Below the pieces are notes generated by a model. That model was not told the DNA's origin. It saw only the letters and a list, made by a program, of their open reading frames with translations, and did not search any database. Below, piece by piece: positions 8,969 to 19,977 of a DNA stretch of 64,000 bases; the stretch's first letter is position 1; each line of letters opens with the position of its first letter. The stretch is from Aristolochia californica (Eukaryota > Streptophyta > Magnoliopsida > Piperales > Aristolochiaceae): the NCBI GenBank assembly GCA_029961685.1, contig JARWKL010000012.1, positions 9,517,955-9,581,954 on the forward strand, given 5' to 3'. A program made the translations under genes and the position numbers.

Positions 8969-8989
8969 ACATTTGTAAGGAACAAATGT
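8969..8989 (+). other. Hairpin just before the first gene of copy 2
   Basis: Perfect 8-bp dyad ACATTTGT/ACAAATGT with loop AAGGA, ending 19 bases before the ATG at 9009. A smaller dyad TCAAAG/CTTTGA lies at 8888-8904. Possible translational or packaging structure in the leader; role not known. Confidence 0.5.
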
Positions 8990-9008
8990 ACAAAACGGAA
9001 AGTCCATT

Positions 9009-9335
9009 ATGGGACAAAATAGGTCTAATCCATTGATAAGACTTATAGATTATTCGCAACTGCGAGAATATATCATGACTAGAAGGTATGATAACCAAAT
9101 TGAATTCCAGAGGGTCTGGATTCGACAGTTAAAAGATCGACTCACACGAGTTCAAGCCAAACTCAAAGAGCTCGAAGAAAATCCTTTAGTTTTAGATCAT
9201 AACAACGAAGGAAGAAGAATAATCCGAGATGGACGATTCTTAGGACTCGGTCCAGTAGGATTAAAACAAGTTATCAAAGACCTGAAACACCAAATCAGGA
9301 TTGAACAACTTGAACTTCAACAATATGCTATCTAA
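9009..9335 (+). CDS. EPRV 108-residue protein with myristoylation-like N-terminus
   Basis: First gene after the primer-binding site, intact, ATG at 9009. I do not recognise the family. The protein begins MGQNRS, which fits the MG-x3-S pattern for N-myristoylation. It continues as a basic helical region with Leu/Arg/Lys heptads (about residues 30-60), a central acidic and glycine segment, and a second Leu/Gln-rich helix at the C-terminus (IRIEQLELQQYAI). The end overlaps the next gene by 11 bp in another frame. If the glycine is modified the protein would be membrane-bound, but that is a prediction from six residues. No counterpart is present in copy 1. Confidence 0.68.
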   Translation: MGQNRSNPLIRLIDYSQLREYIMTRRYDNQIEFQRVWIRQLKDRLTRVQAKLKELEENPLVLDHNNEGRRIIRDGRFLGLGPVGLKQVIKDLKHQIRIEQLELQQYAI

Positions 9336-9633
9336 GCAATTCTTAGAAGATTTGGTAATCTTTCTGCAAAGAGAAATCTACAGAATGACCCATGAAGAAA
9401 CCGTATCTCAACCTGTAGACACCGCTTCAACAGGGGAAGCCTCTACAAGTACATACGGAAAACCAGAAAAAACAAAATACTGGTATGTTGTCTTCATAGG
9501 AAGAGAAACAAGAATATATGATAGCTGGGAAGAAGCCCAAGCTCAAGTCAAAGGATTTCCCGGAAATTCTCACAGAAAGTTTCGGACAAAAGACGATGCT
9601 GAACAAGCTAGGACAGCATCCCGAAATAGATGA
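9325..9633 (+). CDS. Stand-alone viroplasmin / RNase H1 N-domain protein
   Basis: Intact frame of 102 residues from the ATG at 9325; the frame is open a little further upstream but only with a TTG. The C-terminal half has the caulimovirus viroplasmin (RNase H1 hybrid-binding-like) pattern: KYWYVVFIGRETRIYDSWEE, then a Q-V-KGFPG turn and a KFRTKDDAEQA helix. This fold binds RNA/DNA hybrids or double-stranded RNA in eukaryotic RNase H1, and in CaMV it sits inside the P6 inclusion body protein. Here it is a separate small gene between the 108-residue and 71-residue proteins. The stop overlaps the next start as ATGA (9630-9633). The N-terminal 45 residues are helical then Ser/Thr-rich and unassigned. 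Confidence 0.85.
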   Translation: MLSKQFLEDLVIFLQREIYRMTHEETVSQPVDTASTGEASTSTYGKPEKTKYWYVVFIGRETRIYDSWEEAQAQVKGFPGNSHRKFRTKDDAEQARTASRNR

Positions 9634-9845
9634 TCTATCGGCAAAAAATTTTAGATCATTTACAAAAAAAGAGAGATGGCTTAGCCTTCACTCTCTTGCT
9701 AAGAAACATGCTTCAATCAGAAGATGATTCTATCCACTCCATGGAAATTTATTATTTCCATTGGGAAAGATACACGAATCGCATCCATCAATTCCGATGC
9801 AAGATCAAAAATATTAAACAAAAGCTAAACCTCCTAGCTTTGTAA
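9630..9845 (+). CDS. Small EPRV protein, 71 residues (copy 2)
   Basis: Intact. It matches paralogue a of copy 1 at 42 of 71 positions by hand count, with the best match at the C-terminus (RCKIK, then KLNLLAL) and the central YY-x2-WERY. The genes on the right (small charged and coat proteins) are far more similar between copies, so a recombination break probably lies near the 3' end of this gene. Only one 71-residue gene is present here, against two in copy 1. Function unknown. Confidence 0.7.
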   Translation: MIYRQKILDHLQKKRDGLAFTLLLRNMLQSEDDSIHSMEIYYFHWERYTNRIHQFRCKIKNIKQKLNLLAL

Positions 9846-9847
9846 AA

Positions 9848-10234
9848 ATGAATGAGTTTTTCTATTTAATGGATATGGAAACTCCAATGCCATTAGGCCT
9901 TCCTGACATCACCCGATGGCTTAAAAACCTAGTGTACTTTGCAACACCTTGCATAGCACCTAGAAGAAAAAAGGATCCAGCACCACCTGCTTTTAGGATC
10001 GCCTCAAAAGCATCATCCTCCACCGATGATGAAGTTTACGCAGAATATAATACCTTTGGTCGCCAACCGATTTATTATGTTCAAGAAGAAAAACCTTCTT
10101 CTAGTAAACAACAAGAGCAACAAGACAGTAAACCAGAAGCCTGGGAATCTGATGAAGTTGCAGAAGAAAATACCAAGAAAACACACTATACTGCTAAAGA
10201 CAAAAAGGCAGATGATCTTGGTAAAAGATTTTGA
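9848..10234 (+). CDS. Small charged protein upstream of coat protein, intact
   Basis: 128 residues, two bases after the stop of the preceding gene, and its TGA directly precedes the coat protein ATG. The N-terminus is hydrophobic (FFYLMDMETPMPLGLP), followed by a basic patch (APRRKK), then a Ser/Asp and Gln/Glu-rich, probably disordered, C-terminal half ending DDLGKRF. It is the undamaged version of 2136-2523. Stop-start packing with the coat gene suggests coupled translation. It may be a capsid-associated or leader protein, but no motif supports a specific role. Confidence 0.72.
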   Translation: MNEFFYLMDMETPMPLGLPDITRWLKNLVYFATPCIAPRRKKDPAPPAFRIASKASSSTDDEVYAEYNTFGRQPIYYVQEEKPSSSKQQEQQDSKPEAWESDEVAEENTKKTHYTAKDKKADDLGKRF

Positions 10235-11602
10235 ATGCTTCGTGGTAGCGACCATTTTGAAGCAGAAACTTCAAGGGTACGAGATACCCACATGGAAGAT
10301 AGCTTTCAAGATAACTTCCGAAACCGTACTGCGGTTCACCCGCAAGAACGAGAAAGTTTCTCCCACTCCAAAATATCCCTGGGAGGACAAAGGTATTCGA
10401 CAAAATACACAAATGTCGATCCTTCAAATGCTACTAAGGGACACCAAACCATAGATAGCATAAACCCTTTTGGATTTTACCTCAACTTGGATTGCCCCAA
10501 GGATGGAGAAAAAGCCCTTAAAGATTGGGAAAGAAGCATGAGCAATGCTGCAAATATGCATGAATCTTGGAACCAAGAATCAACATTTAATTTCTTTACC
10601 CATGCTTTACAGGGTAATGTAGCTCTTTGGTGGGACAACCTTCCCGAAGACCAAAAACGAGCTAATACCTCAATATCGATAGCCAATATCTTGAAAGGAT
10701 TAGTGCCTAAGATATCAAAGGAATTTCTAGGAATACATCCAACCCTAGAAGCCTATAATGAGAGTACTAAACAAAGAAAACGTTTAGAAACTCTTCAGAA
10801 ACTAAACAAGTTACAAATCTGTAACATTTGTTTCTATGAGAAGTATTACTGCGAGTTTGCAAGTTACTTCTATAAACTTCGAAAAGAAGATCAGAAACCT
10901 TATCTGTCTATCTTTTATGCAAAATTGCCAGAACCATTTGCACATGTAGCTGAAAAAGTCTACATTACAAAATATTGGCAAAACAATCCAGAACTTGGTA
11001 CATTAACCATGGATATTTTCCTAAACATTGATACTTTAGGAAGAAGACATAGATTTGTACAAGACATGTTGGCAAATCTTTGTGAAGCCCAAAAACTACA
11101 AAAGAAAAGTAGTAAGGCAAATAAACAAACATTATGTTGTTCAAACCAGAACAAAAATGTAGGAGCTTATGGTTGCAAAACCACCTCCCATAAGCAACGA
11201 ACATATCCTAAGAAATTTCAACAGAAAAAATTTAGGATACAAAAAAGTTCTACAACAAGGTATACTCCTAAAAAGAGATACTTTCAGAGAAGAACAAATT
11301 CTGGCCCCACCACATCCAGTAAAGGGTCAAATGCATACTGCCCAAAGGGGAAAACCCCAAGCAAATGCAAATGCTGGATATGCCAGAAAGAAGAACATTT
11401 CGCCAGAGATTGTCCAAATGATAAACAACAACGGCGGTACAGTACATACATGTTACTAGCCGAAGAAAATGGATTGGAAATCATTCATTACGATGACATC
11501 CAGTCAGAAGATGAAGTATATGAACTTCATCTAGAAACTGAGTCTTCCTCCTCAGAAAACTCAAAAAACATGTCAGACTCTTCAGGCTCCTTCTCTGAAT
11601 GA
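10235..11602 (+). CDS. CP: EPRV coat protein, uninterrupted 455 codons
   Basis: Complete capsid protein frame with no stop. It differs from the copy 1 protein at about 28 positions by hand count. It has the core segment ALWWDNLPEDQ, a Lys-rich basic stretch before the zinc knuckle, and a Glu/Ser-rich acidic tail. The knuckle at codons 380-393 reads CWICQKEEHFARDC: all four metal ligands are kept, but the glycine before His, usual in CCHC knuckles, is Glu. The stop overlaps the Pol start as ATGA (11599-11602). In living relatives this protein packages the genome. Its intact state, next to four other intact frames, suggests that this copy is younger or less decayed than copy 1. Confidence 0.92.
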   Translation: MLRGSDHFEAETSRVRDTHMEDSFQDNFRNRTAVHPQERESFSHSKISLGGQRYSTKYTNVDPSNATKGHQTIDSINPFGFYLNLDCPKDGEKALKDWERSMSNAANMHESWNQESTFNFFTHALQGNVALWWDNLPEDQKRANTSISIANILKGLVPKISKEFLGIHPTLEAYNESTKQRKRLETLQKLNKLQICNICFYEKYYCEFASYFYKLRKEDQKPYLSIFYAKLPEPFAHVAEKVYITKYWQNNPELGTLTMDIFLNIDTLGRRHRFVQDMLANLCEAQKLQKKSSKANKQTLCCSNQNKNVGAYGCKTTSHKQRTYPKKFQQKKFRIQKSSTTRYTPKKRYFQRRTNSGPTTSSKGSNAYCPKGKTPSKCKCWICQKEEHFARDCPNDKQQRRYSTYMLLAEENGLEIIHYDDIQSEDEVYELHLETESSSSENSKNMSDSSGSFSE

Positions 11603-12084
11603 GTATCCGCATAAACGCAGAGCATGTTGCATCTGGAAATTCTTATATCACGGTCATGCTTAAACTACCCGAATATATCAAATTCCATATACACGCTCTC
11701 GTAGATACAGGAAGTTCATATTGTCTAGCTAGACAAAATCTACTTCCCACAGATCTATGGAAACCACTTGAAGTACCCCTTCAAGTAACAGTTGGCTCCG
11801 GAGAAACTATCTCTCTTCCTGCCGAAGCCCGCAACATTCATCTCGACATTGGAGGTGAAAAGTTTATGATTCCAAAACTCATTAGCTTAGGATCAAACAT
11901 AAATTCCGGACCAGATTTAGTCCTAGGAAATGAATGGCTCATGTTTCATGCCCCTGTAGAGCAAACACCAGCCTACTATAAACTTCGATGTCGCACTCGA
12001 CGTGAAATCGATAATTCTGCGGTATTTGTCTACGCACACTGAAGCCTTTGCCATTTCTAGCAATGGAGCTGTCCTCCATCAGGT
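11599..12084 (+). pseudogene. pol: Pol fragment (protease only), truncated at the satellite
   Basis: 5' end of the protease-RT gene, nearly identical to 3888-4382. The protease DTGSS motif at residue 36 is intact. Compared with copy 1, eight bases are missing at about 12034-12037, which leads to TGA at 12040-12042. Homology to copy 1 continues in a shifted frame to AGGT at 12081-12084 and then switches to satellite sequence. The RT, RNase H, TAV and 3' intergenic regions of copy 2 are absent. The switch point shares GGT with the satellite phase marker. Confidence 0.92.
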
Positions 12085-12754
12085 AAATATCCCACTGCAC
12101 GTTCATTGAGAATTTAATGATCGTTTGTTATTATCTTTCAAAGCTTTGGATCCATAGGTCATTTGCATCTTTAACAGGTTTCAAGCATGCATATCCATTT
12201 TTAAAACACGTGTAGAAGAAATCTCTTTCTTGTAAAATTTCATGCAATTAGGGTTGAACTACTGGAATTTCCCAAACTTGGAAAAAAAAACTTTTGTGTT
12301 CATTTGTGGTGTGTGAATAAATTTTCTATACTTACATTTGTTATTGTTTTAGTTTTTTTTCACACATAAACTCTAAAATTTTCATTTTGTTGTAATCTAT
12401 TTGCCTTTTTTTGTTTACAGGATGAAGGGAGAGCGAAAACTCAAAGTTTTGATTTAAGAAAAATGTGTACATCTAAAATGGAGATGCACAATGCACAAAT
12501 GTAGAGAGAGATAATTCCGAAGAGTGTTTGTAATTTTTAGGGATTGGAAGATCTTTTAAGTTTTTATATCTCAGGTTTTCCAAACGTCGGGAAAAGGGGG
12601 AGACGGGGTATTTTTAACTGACTGTTGGCTCCCAATTCGTATGTCATTTCTTACAAAAATATAGCCCGTTACTCATGATAAATCACATTACAATCATCTA
12701 TTATTGTTAGGTCAGCTTTTTGAAAACGGGCAAAATAATAGCTTGTTTGACTCG
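12083..12754 (+). repeat. First satellite monomer at the viral junction
   Basis: Full-length unit starting exactly at the viral breakpoint, so the break fell at the phase marker. It has a CAG|GTAAAT donor-like sequence spanning the junction and TTTGTTTACAG at 12410-12420, a better acceptor-like sequence than the TTTACGG found in most other units. Otherwise it is typical of the array, including the G-rich tract near 12590 and the dyad near 12662-12732, with one mismatch in the inner dyad. Confidence 0.85.
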
Positions 12755-13325
12755 GGTAAATATCCCACCGCACCTTCACTTAAGAATTTAATGAGCGTTT
12801 GTTATTCTCATTAAAAACTTTGGATCCATAGGTCATTTGCATCTTTAATATATTTCAAGCATGCATATCCATTTTTAAAACACGTGTAGAAGAAATCTCT
12901 TTCTTGTAAAATTCCAAGCTATTAGGGTTGAACTAGTGGAATTTTCCATCTTGGATAAGAAAAATTTTGTGTTCATTTGTGGTTTGTGAATAATTTTTCT
13001 TTACATAAACTGAAAATTTTGATTTAAGAAAAAAGTGTACATCTAAAATGGAGATGCACAATGAACAAATTTAGAAAGAGATAATTCCAAAGAGTGTCTG
13101 TTATTTTTAGGGATTGTAAGCTCTTTTTTGTTTTTATATCTCAGGTTTTGCAATCGTCAGGAAAAGGGGGAGGCGAGGGATTTTTAACTGAGTGTTGACT
13201 CCCTATCCATAATTCATTTCTTACAAAAATATTGCCCGTTACACACGATAAATCATTTTACAATTCATCTATGATTGTTAGATCAGCATTTTGCAAACGG
13301 GCAAAATAATGGCTTGTTTGACTCG
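12755..13325 (+). repeat. Deleted satellite monomer (about 571 bp)
   Basis: About 102 bp are missing near 13008, where the T-rich region runs directly into AAAATTTTGATTTAAG. The lost piece is the segment that normally holds the polypyrimidine tract and GGATGAAGGGAG. Confidence 0.8.
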
Positions 13326-16300
13326 GGTAAATATCCCACCGAACGTTCATTAGAGAATTTGATGAGCGTATGTTCTTCTCTTTAAAAGCTTTGGATCCAT
13401 AGGTAATTTGCATCTTTAACATGTTTCAAGCTTGCATATCCATTTTTAATACACGTGTAGAAGAAATCTCTTTATTGTAAAATTCCAAGCTATTAGGGTT
13501 GAACTAGTGGAATTTCCCAAACTTGGATAACAAAAGTTTTGTGTTCATTTTTGGTGTGTGAATAAATTTTCTTTACTTACATTTGTTAATGTTTTAAATT
13601 TTTTCCATACATAAACTTTAAAATTTTTATTTTTCTGTGATTTAATTGCCTTTTTTTATTTACAGGATGAAAAGAGAGAGAAAACTCAAAGTTTTGATTT
13701 AAGAAAAAAGTGTACATTTAAAATGGAGACGCACAATACACAAATGTAGAGAGAGATAATTCCATAGAGTGTCAGTAATTTTTAGGGAATTTAAGCTCTT
13801 TATAGTTTTTATATCTCGGGTTTTGCAATCGTCGGGAAAAGGGGGAGGCCGGTGTTTTTAACTGAGTGTTGACTCCCAATCCGTAAGTCATTTCTTACAA
13901 AAATATAACCCATAACGGATGATAAATCTCTTTAAAATCATCTATGATTGTTAGGTAAGCATTTTGTAGACGGGCAAAATAATGGCTTGTTTGACTCTGG
14001 TAAATATCCCACCGCACGTTCATTGAGAATTTAATGAGAGTTTGTTATTCTCTTTAAAAGCTTTGGATCCATAGGTCATTTGCATCTTTAACAAGTTTCA
14101 AGTATGCATATCCATTTTTAAAACACGTGTAGAAGAAATTTCTTTCTCGTAAAATTCCAATCTATTACGTTTGAACTAGTGGAATTTCCAAATCTTGGAT
14201 AACAAAACTTTTGTGTTCATTTGTGGTTTGTGAATAAATTTTCTTTACTTACATTTTTTATTTTTTTAAATTTTTTCCACACATAAACTCTAAAATTTTC
14301 ATTTTGTTGTTATCAATTTGCCTTTTTTTTTACTGTATGAAGGTGGAGCGAAAACTCAAAATTTTGATTTAAGAAAAAAATGTATATCTAAAATGGAAAT
14401 GCACAATGCACAAATTTGGAAAGAGATAATTCCAAAGAGTGTCTGTAATTCTTAGGGATTGTAAGCTCTTTTTATTTTTTATATCTCATGTTTTGCAATC
14501 GTCGGGAAAAGGGGGAGGTGGGGGATTTTTAACTGAGTGTTGACTCCCTATCCATAAGTCATTTCTTACAAAAATATAGCCCATTACACATGATAAATCA
14601 CTTTACAATTCATTTATGATTGTTAGGTCAGCTTTTGGTAAACGGGCAAAATAATGGCTTGTTTGACTCGGGTAAATATCCCACTGCACGTTCACTAGAG
14701 AATTTAATGAGCGTATGTTATTCTTTTTAAAAGCTTTGGATCAATAGGTCATTTGTATCTTTAAAATGTTTCGAGCTTGCATATCCATTTTTAAAAAACA
14801 TGTAGAAGAAATCTCTTTCTTGTAAAATTCCAAGCTATTGTGATTGAACTAGTGGAATTTCCCAAACTTGGATCACAAAAGTTTTGCATTCATTTTTTGT
14901 GTATGAATAATTTTTTTTACTTACATTTGATATTGTTTTAAATTTTTTCCATACATAAACTCTAAATTTTCATTTTGTTGTGATCTATTTGCCTTTTTTT
15001 GTTTACGGGATGAAGGGAGAGAGAAAACTCAAAGTTTTGATTTAAGAAAAAAGTGTACATTTAAAATGGAGACGCACAATGAACAAATGTAGATAGAGAT
15101 AATTCCAATGTGTGTTTGTAATTTTTAGGGAATTTAAGCTCGTTTTAGTTTTTATACCTCAGGTTTTGCAATAGTCGGGAAAAGGGGGAAGCGGGGTGTT
15201 TTTAACTGAGTGTTGACTCCCAATCCATAAGTCATTTCTTAAAAAAATATAGCCCGTTACGGATGATAAATCACTTTACAATCATCTATGATTGTTAGGT
15301 AAGCTTTTTATAAACGGGCTAAATAATGGCTTGTTTGAATCTGGTAAATATCCCACTACACGTTCATTGAGAATTTAAAGAGCGTTTGTTATTCTCTTTA
15401 AAAGCTTTGGATCCATAGGTCATTTTCATCTTGAACATGTTTCAAGCATGCATGTCCATTTTTAAAAAACGTGTAGAAGAAATCTCTTTCTTGTAAAATT
15501 CCATGCAATTAGGGTTGGACTACTGGAATTTCCCAAACTTGGAAAACAAAACTTTAGTGTTCATATGTGGTGTGTGAATAAATTTTCTATACTTATATTT
15601 TTTTTTGTTTTATTTTTTTTTCATACATAAACTATAAAATTTTAATTTTGATGTGATATATTTGCCTTTCTTTGGTAACTAGGGAGAGCGAAAACTCAAA
15701 GTTTTGATTTAAGAAAAAGTGTACAACTAAAATGGAGATGCACAATTTACAAATGTAGAGAGAGATAATATCAAAGAGTGTTCTTAATTTTAAGTGATTG
15801 TAAGATCTTTTTTAGTTTTTTTAATCTCAAGTTTTACAATCGTTGGGAAAAGGGGGAGGCGGGGTATTTTTAACTGACTGTTGACTCCAAATCCATATGT
15901 CATTTCTTACAAAAATATTGCCCGTTACTCATGATAAATCACATTACAATCATCTATGATTGTTAGGTCAGCTTTTTGCAAACAGGCAAAATAATGGCTT
16001 GTTTGACTCGGGTAAATATCCCACCGCACGTTCACTAGAAATTTTAATGAGAGTTTTTTATTCTCTTTAAAAGATTTGGATCCATAGGTTATTTGCATCT
16101 TTAACATGTTTCAAGCATGCATATCCATTTTTAAAACACGTGTAGAAGAAATCTCTTTCTTGTAAAATTTCAAGCTATTAGGATTGAAGTAGCGAAATTT
16201 CCCAATCTTGGATAACAAAATTTTTGTGTAAATTTTTGGTGTGTGAATAAATTTTCATTACTTACATTTTTTATTGTTTTAATTTTTTTTCCATACATAA

Positions 16301-19300
16301 ACTCTAAAATTTTCATTTTGTTGTGATCTATTTACCTTTTTTTTTTACGGCATGAAGGGAGAACGAAAACTCAAAGTTTTGATTTAAGAAAAAAGTGTAC
16401 ATCTAAAATGGAGATGCACAATGCACAAATGTAGAGAGATATAATTCCAAAGAGTGTTTGTGATTTTTAAGGATTTTAAGCTCTTTTCAGTTTTTAGTTC
16501 TCAGGTTTTGTAATCGTTGGGAAAAGGGGGAGGCGGGGGATTTTTAATTGAGTGTTGACTCCTAATCCGTAAGACATTTCTTACAATAATATAGCTCGTT
16601 ATGAATGAAAAATCACTTTACAATCATCTATGATTTTTCGGTCACCTTTTTGCAAACGGGCAAAATAATGGCTTGTTTAACTCGGGTAAATATCCCACCG
16701 CACGTTCACTTAAGAATTTAATGGGCGTTTGTTATTCTCATTAAAATATTTGGAACCATACGTCATTTGCATCTTTAACATGTTTCAATCATGCATATCC
16801 ATTTTTAAAACACGTGTAGAAGAAATATCTTTCTTGAAAAATTCCAAGCTATTAGGGTTGAACTAGTGGAATTTCCCAATATTGGATAACAAAACTTTTG
16901 TGTTCGTTTTTGGTTTGTGAATAAATTTTCTTTAATTAAATTTTTTGTTTTTAAAATTTTTTCCATACATAAACTCTAAAATTTTCATTTTGTTGTTATC
17001 AATTTGCCTTTTTTTTTTTTTACGGTATCAAGGGGAGCGAAAACTCAAAATTTTGATTTAAGAAAAAAGTGTACATCTAAAATGGAGATGCACAATGCAC
17101 AAATTTAGAAAGAGATAATTCCAAAGAGGGTCTGTCATGTTTAGGGATTGTAAGCTCTTTTTAGTTTTTATATCTCAGGTTTTGCAATTATCGGGAAAAA
17201 GGGGAGGCGGGGGATTTCTAACTGAGTGTTGACTCCCTATCCATAAGTCATTTCTTACAAAAATATAGCCCGTTACACGTGATAAATCACTTTACAATTC
17301 ATCTATCATTGTTAGGTCAGCTTTTTACAAACGGGCAAAATAATGGCTTGTTTGACTCGGGGAACTATCCCACCGCACGTTCACTAGAGAATTTAATGAG
17401 CGTATGTTATTCTCTTTAAAAGATTTGGATCCATAGTTCATTTGCAACTTTAACATGTTTCAAGCTTGCATATCCATATTTAAAACACATGTAGTAGAAA
17501 TCTCTTTCTTGTAAAATTCCAAGCTATAAGGGTAGAACTAGTGGAATTTCCCAAACTTGGATAACAAAAGTTTTGTGTTCATTTTTGGTGTGTGAATAAA
17601 TTTTCTTTACTTACATTTGTTATTGTTTTAAATTTTTTCCATACACAAACTCTAAAATTTTCATTTTACTGTGATCTATTTGCCTTTTTTTTGTTTACGG
17701 GATGAAAGGAGAGAGAAAACTCAAAGTTTTGATTTAAGAAAAAAGTGTACATTTAAAATGGAGACGCACAAATGTAGAGAGAGATAATTCCAAAGAGTGT
17801 CTATAATTTTTAGGGAATTTAAGCTCTTTTTCTTTTTATATCTCAGGTTTTGCAATCATCGGGAAAAGGGGGAGGCGAGGGATTTTTAATTGAGCGTTGA
17901 CTCCCAATCCGTAAGTCATTTCTTACAATAATATAGCTTGTTACGAATGAAAAATCACTATACAATCATCTATGATTGTTAGGTCAGCTTTTTGCAAACG
18001 GGCAAAATAATGGCTTGTTTAACTCTGGTAAATATCCCACCGCACGTTCACTTAAGAATTTAATGAGCGTTTGTTATTCTCATTGAAAGCTTTGGACCCA
18101 TAGGTCATTTGCATCTTTAACATGTTTCAAGCATGCATATCAATTTGTAAAACATGTTAAGAAGAAATCTCCTTCTTGTAAAATTCCAAGCTATTAGGGT
18201 TGAACTAGTGGAATTTCCCAATCTTGGATAACAAAACTTTTGTGTTCATTTGTGGTTTGTGAATAAATTTTTTTAGTTACATTTTTTTTAAAATTTTTTT
18301 TTAATACATAAACTCTGAAATTTTCATTTTGTTGCTATCAATTTTCCTTTTTTTTTACGGTATGGAGGGGGGCGAAAACTCAAAATTTTGTTTTAAGAAA
18401 ATAGTGTACATCTAAAATGGAGATGCACAATGTACAAATTTAGAAAGAGATAATTCCAAAGAGTGTCTGTAATTTTTCGGGATTGTGAGCTCTTTTTAGA
18501 TTTTAAATCTCAGGTTTTGCAATCGTCAGGAAAAGGGGGAGGCGGGGGATTTTTAACCGAGTGTTGACTTCCAATCCATAAGTCATTTCTTAAAAAAATA
18601 TAGCCGTTACACATGATAAATCACTTTATAATTCATCTATGATTTTTAGGTCAGCTTTTTGCAAACGGGCAAAATAGTGGCTTGTTTGACTTGGGTAAAT
18701 ATCCCACCGCACGTTCACTTAAGAATTTAATGAGCGTTTGTTATTCTCATTAAAAGTTTTGGATCCATAGGTCATTTGCATCTTTAACATGTTTCAAGCA
18801 TGCATATCCATTTTTAAAACACGTGTAGAAGAAATCCCTTTCTTTTAAAATTCCAAGCTATTAGGGTTGAACTTGTGGAATTTCGCAAACTTGGATAACG
18901 AAAGTTTTGTGTTCATTTTTGGTCAGTGAATAATTTTTATTTACTTGCATTTGTTATTGTTTTAAATTTTTCCATACATAAACTCTAAAATTTTCATTTT
19001 GCTGTGATCTATTTGCATTTTTTTGTTAATGGGATGAAAGGAGAGAGAAAACTCAAAATTTTGATTTAAGAAAAAAGTGAAGATTTAAAATGGAGACTCA
19101 CAATGCACAAATGTAGAGAGAGATAATTCCAAAGAGTGTCTGTAATTTTTAGGGAATTTAAGCTCTTTTTAATTTTTAAATCTCAGGTTTTGCAATCGTC
19201 GGGAAAAGGGGGAGGTGGGTGTTTTTAACTGAGTGTTGACTCCCAATCCATATGTCATTTCTTACAAAAATATAGCCCGTTACGGATGATAAATCACTTA

Positions 19301-19977
19301 AAAATCATCTATAATTGTTAGGTAAGCTTTTTGTAAATGGGCAAAAATAATGGCCTGTTTGACTCTGGTAAATATCCCACCGCACGTTCATTGAGAATTT
19401 AATGAGTGTTTGTTATTCTATTTAAAAGCTTTGGATCCATAGGTCATTTGCATCTTTAACATGTTTCAAGCATGCATATCAATTTTTAAAACATGTGTAG
19501 AAGAAATCTCTTTCTTGTAAAATTCCATGCAATTATGGTTGAACTACTGGAATTTCCCAAGCTTGGAAAAAAAAACTTTTGTGTTCATTTGTGGCGTATG
19601 AATAAATTTTCTATACTTACATTTGTTATTGTTTTAATTTTTTTTCACACATAACCTCTAAAATTTTCATTTTCTTGTGATCTATTTACCTTTTTTGGTT
19701 TACAGGATGAAAGGAGAGCGAAAACTCAAAGTTTTGATTTAAGAAAAAAGTGTACATCTAAAATGGAGATGCACAATGCACAAATGTAGAGAGAGATAAT
19801 TCCAAAGAGTGTTTGTAATTTTTAGGGATTGTAAGATCTTTTTAGTTTTATATCTTAGGTTTTGCAATCGTCGGGAAAAGGGGGAGGCGGGGTATTTTTA
19901 ACTGAATGTTGACTCCCAATCCGTATGTCATTTCTTACAAAAATGTAGCCCGTTACTCATGATAAATGACATTACAA

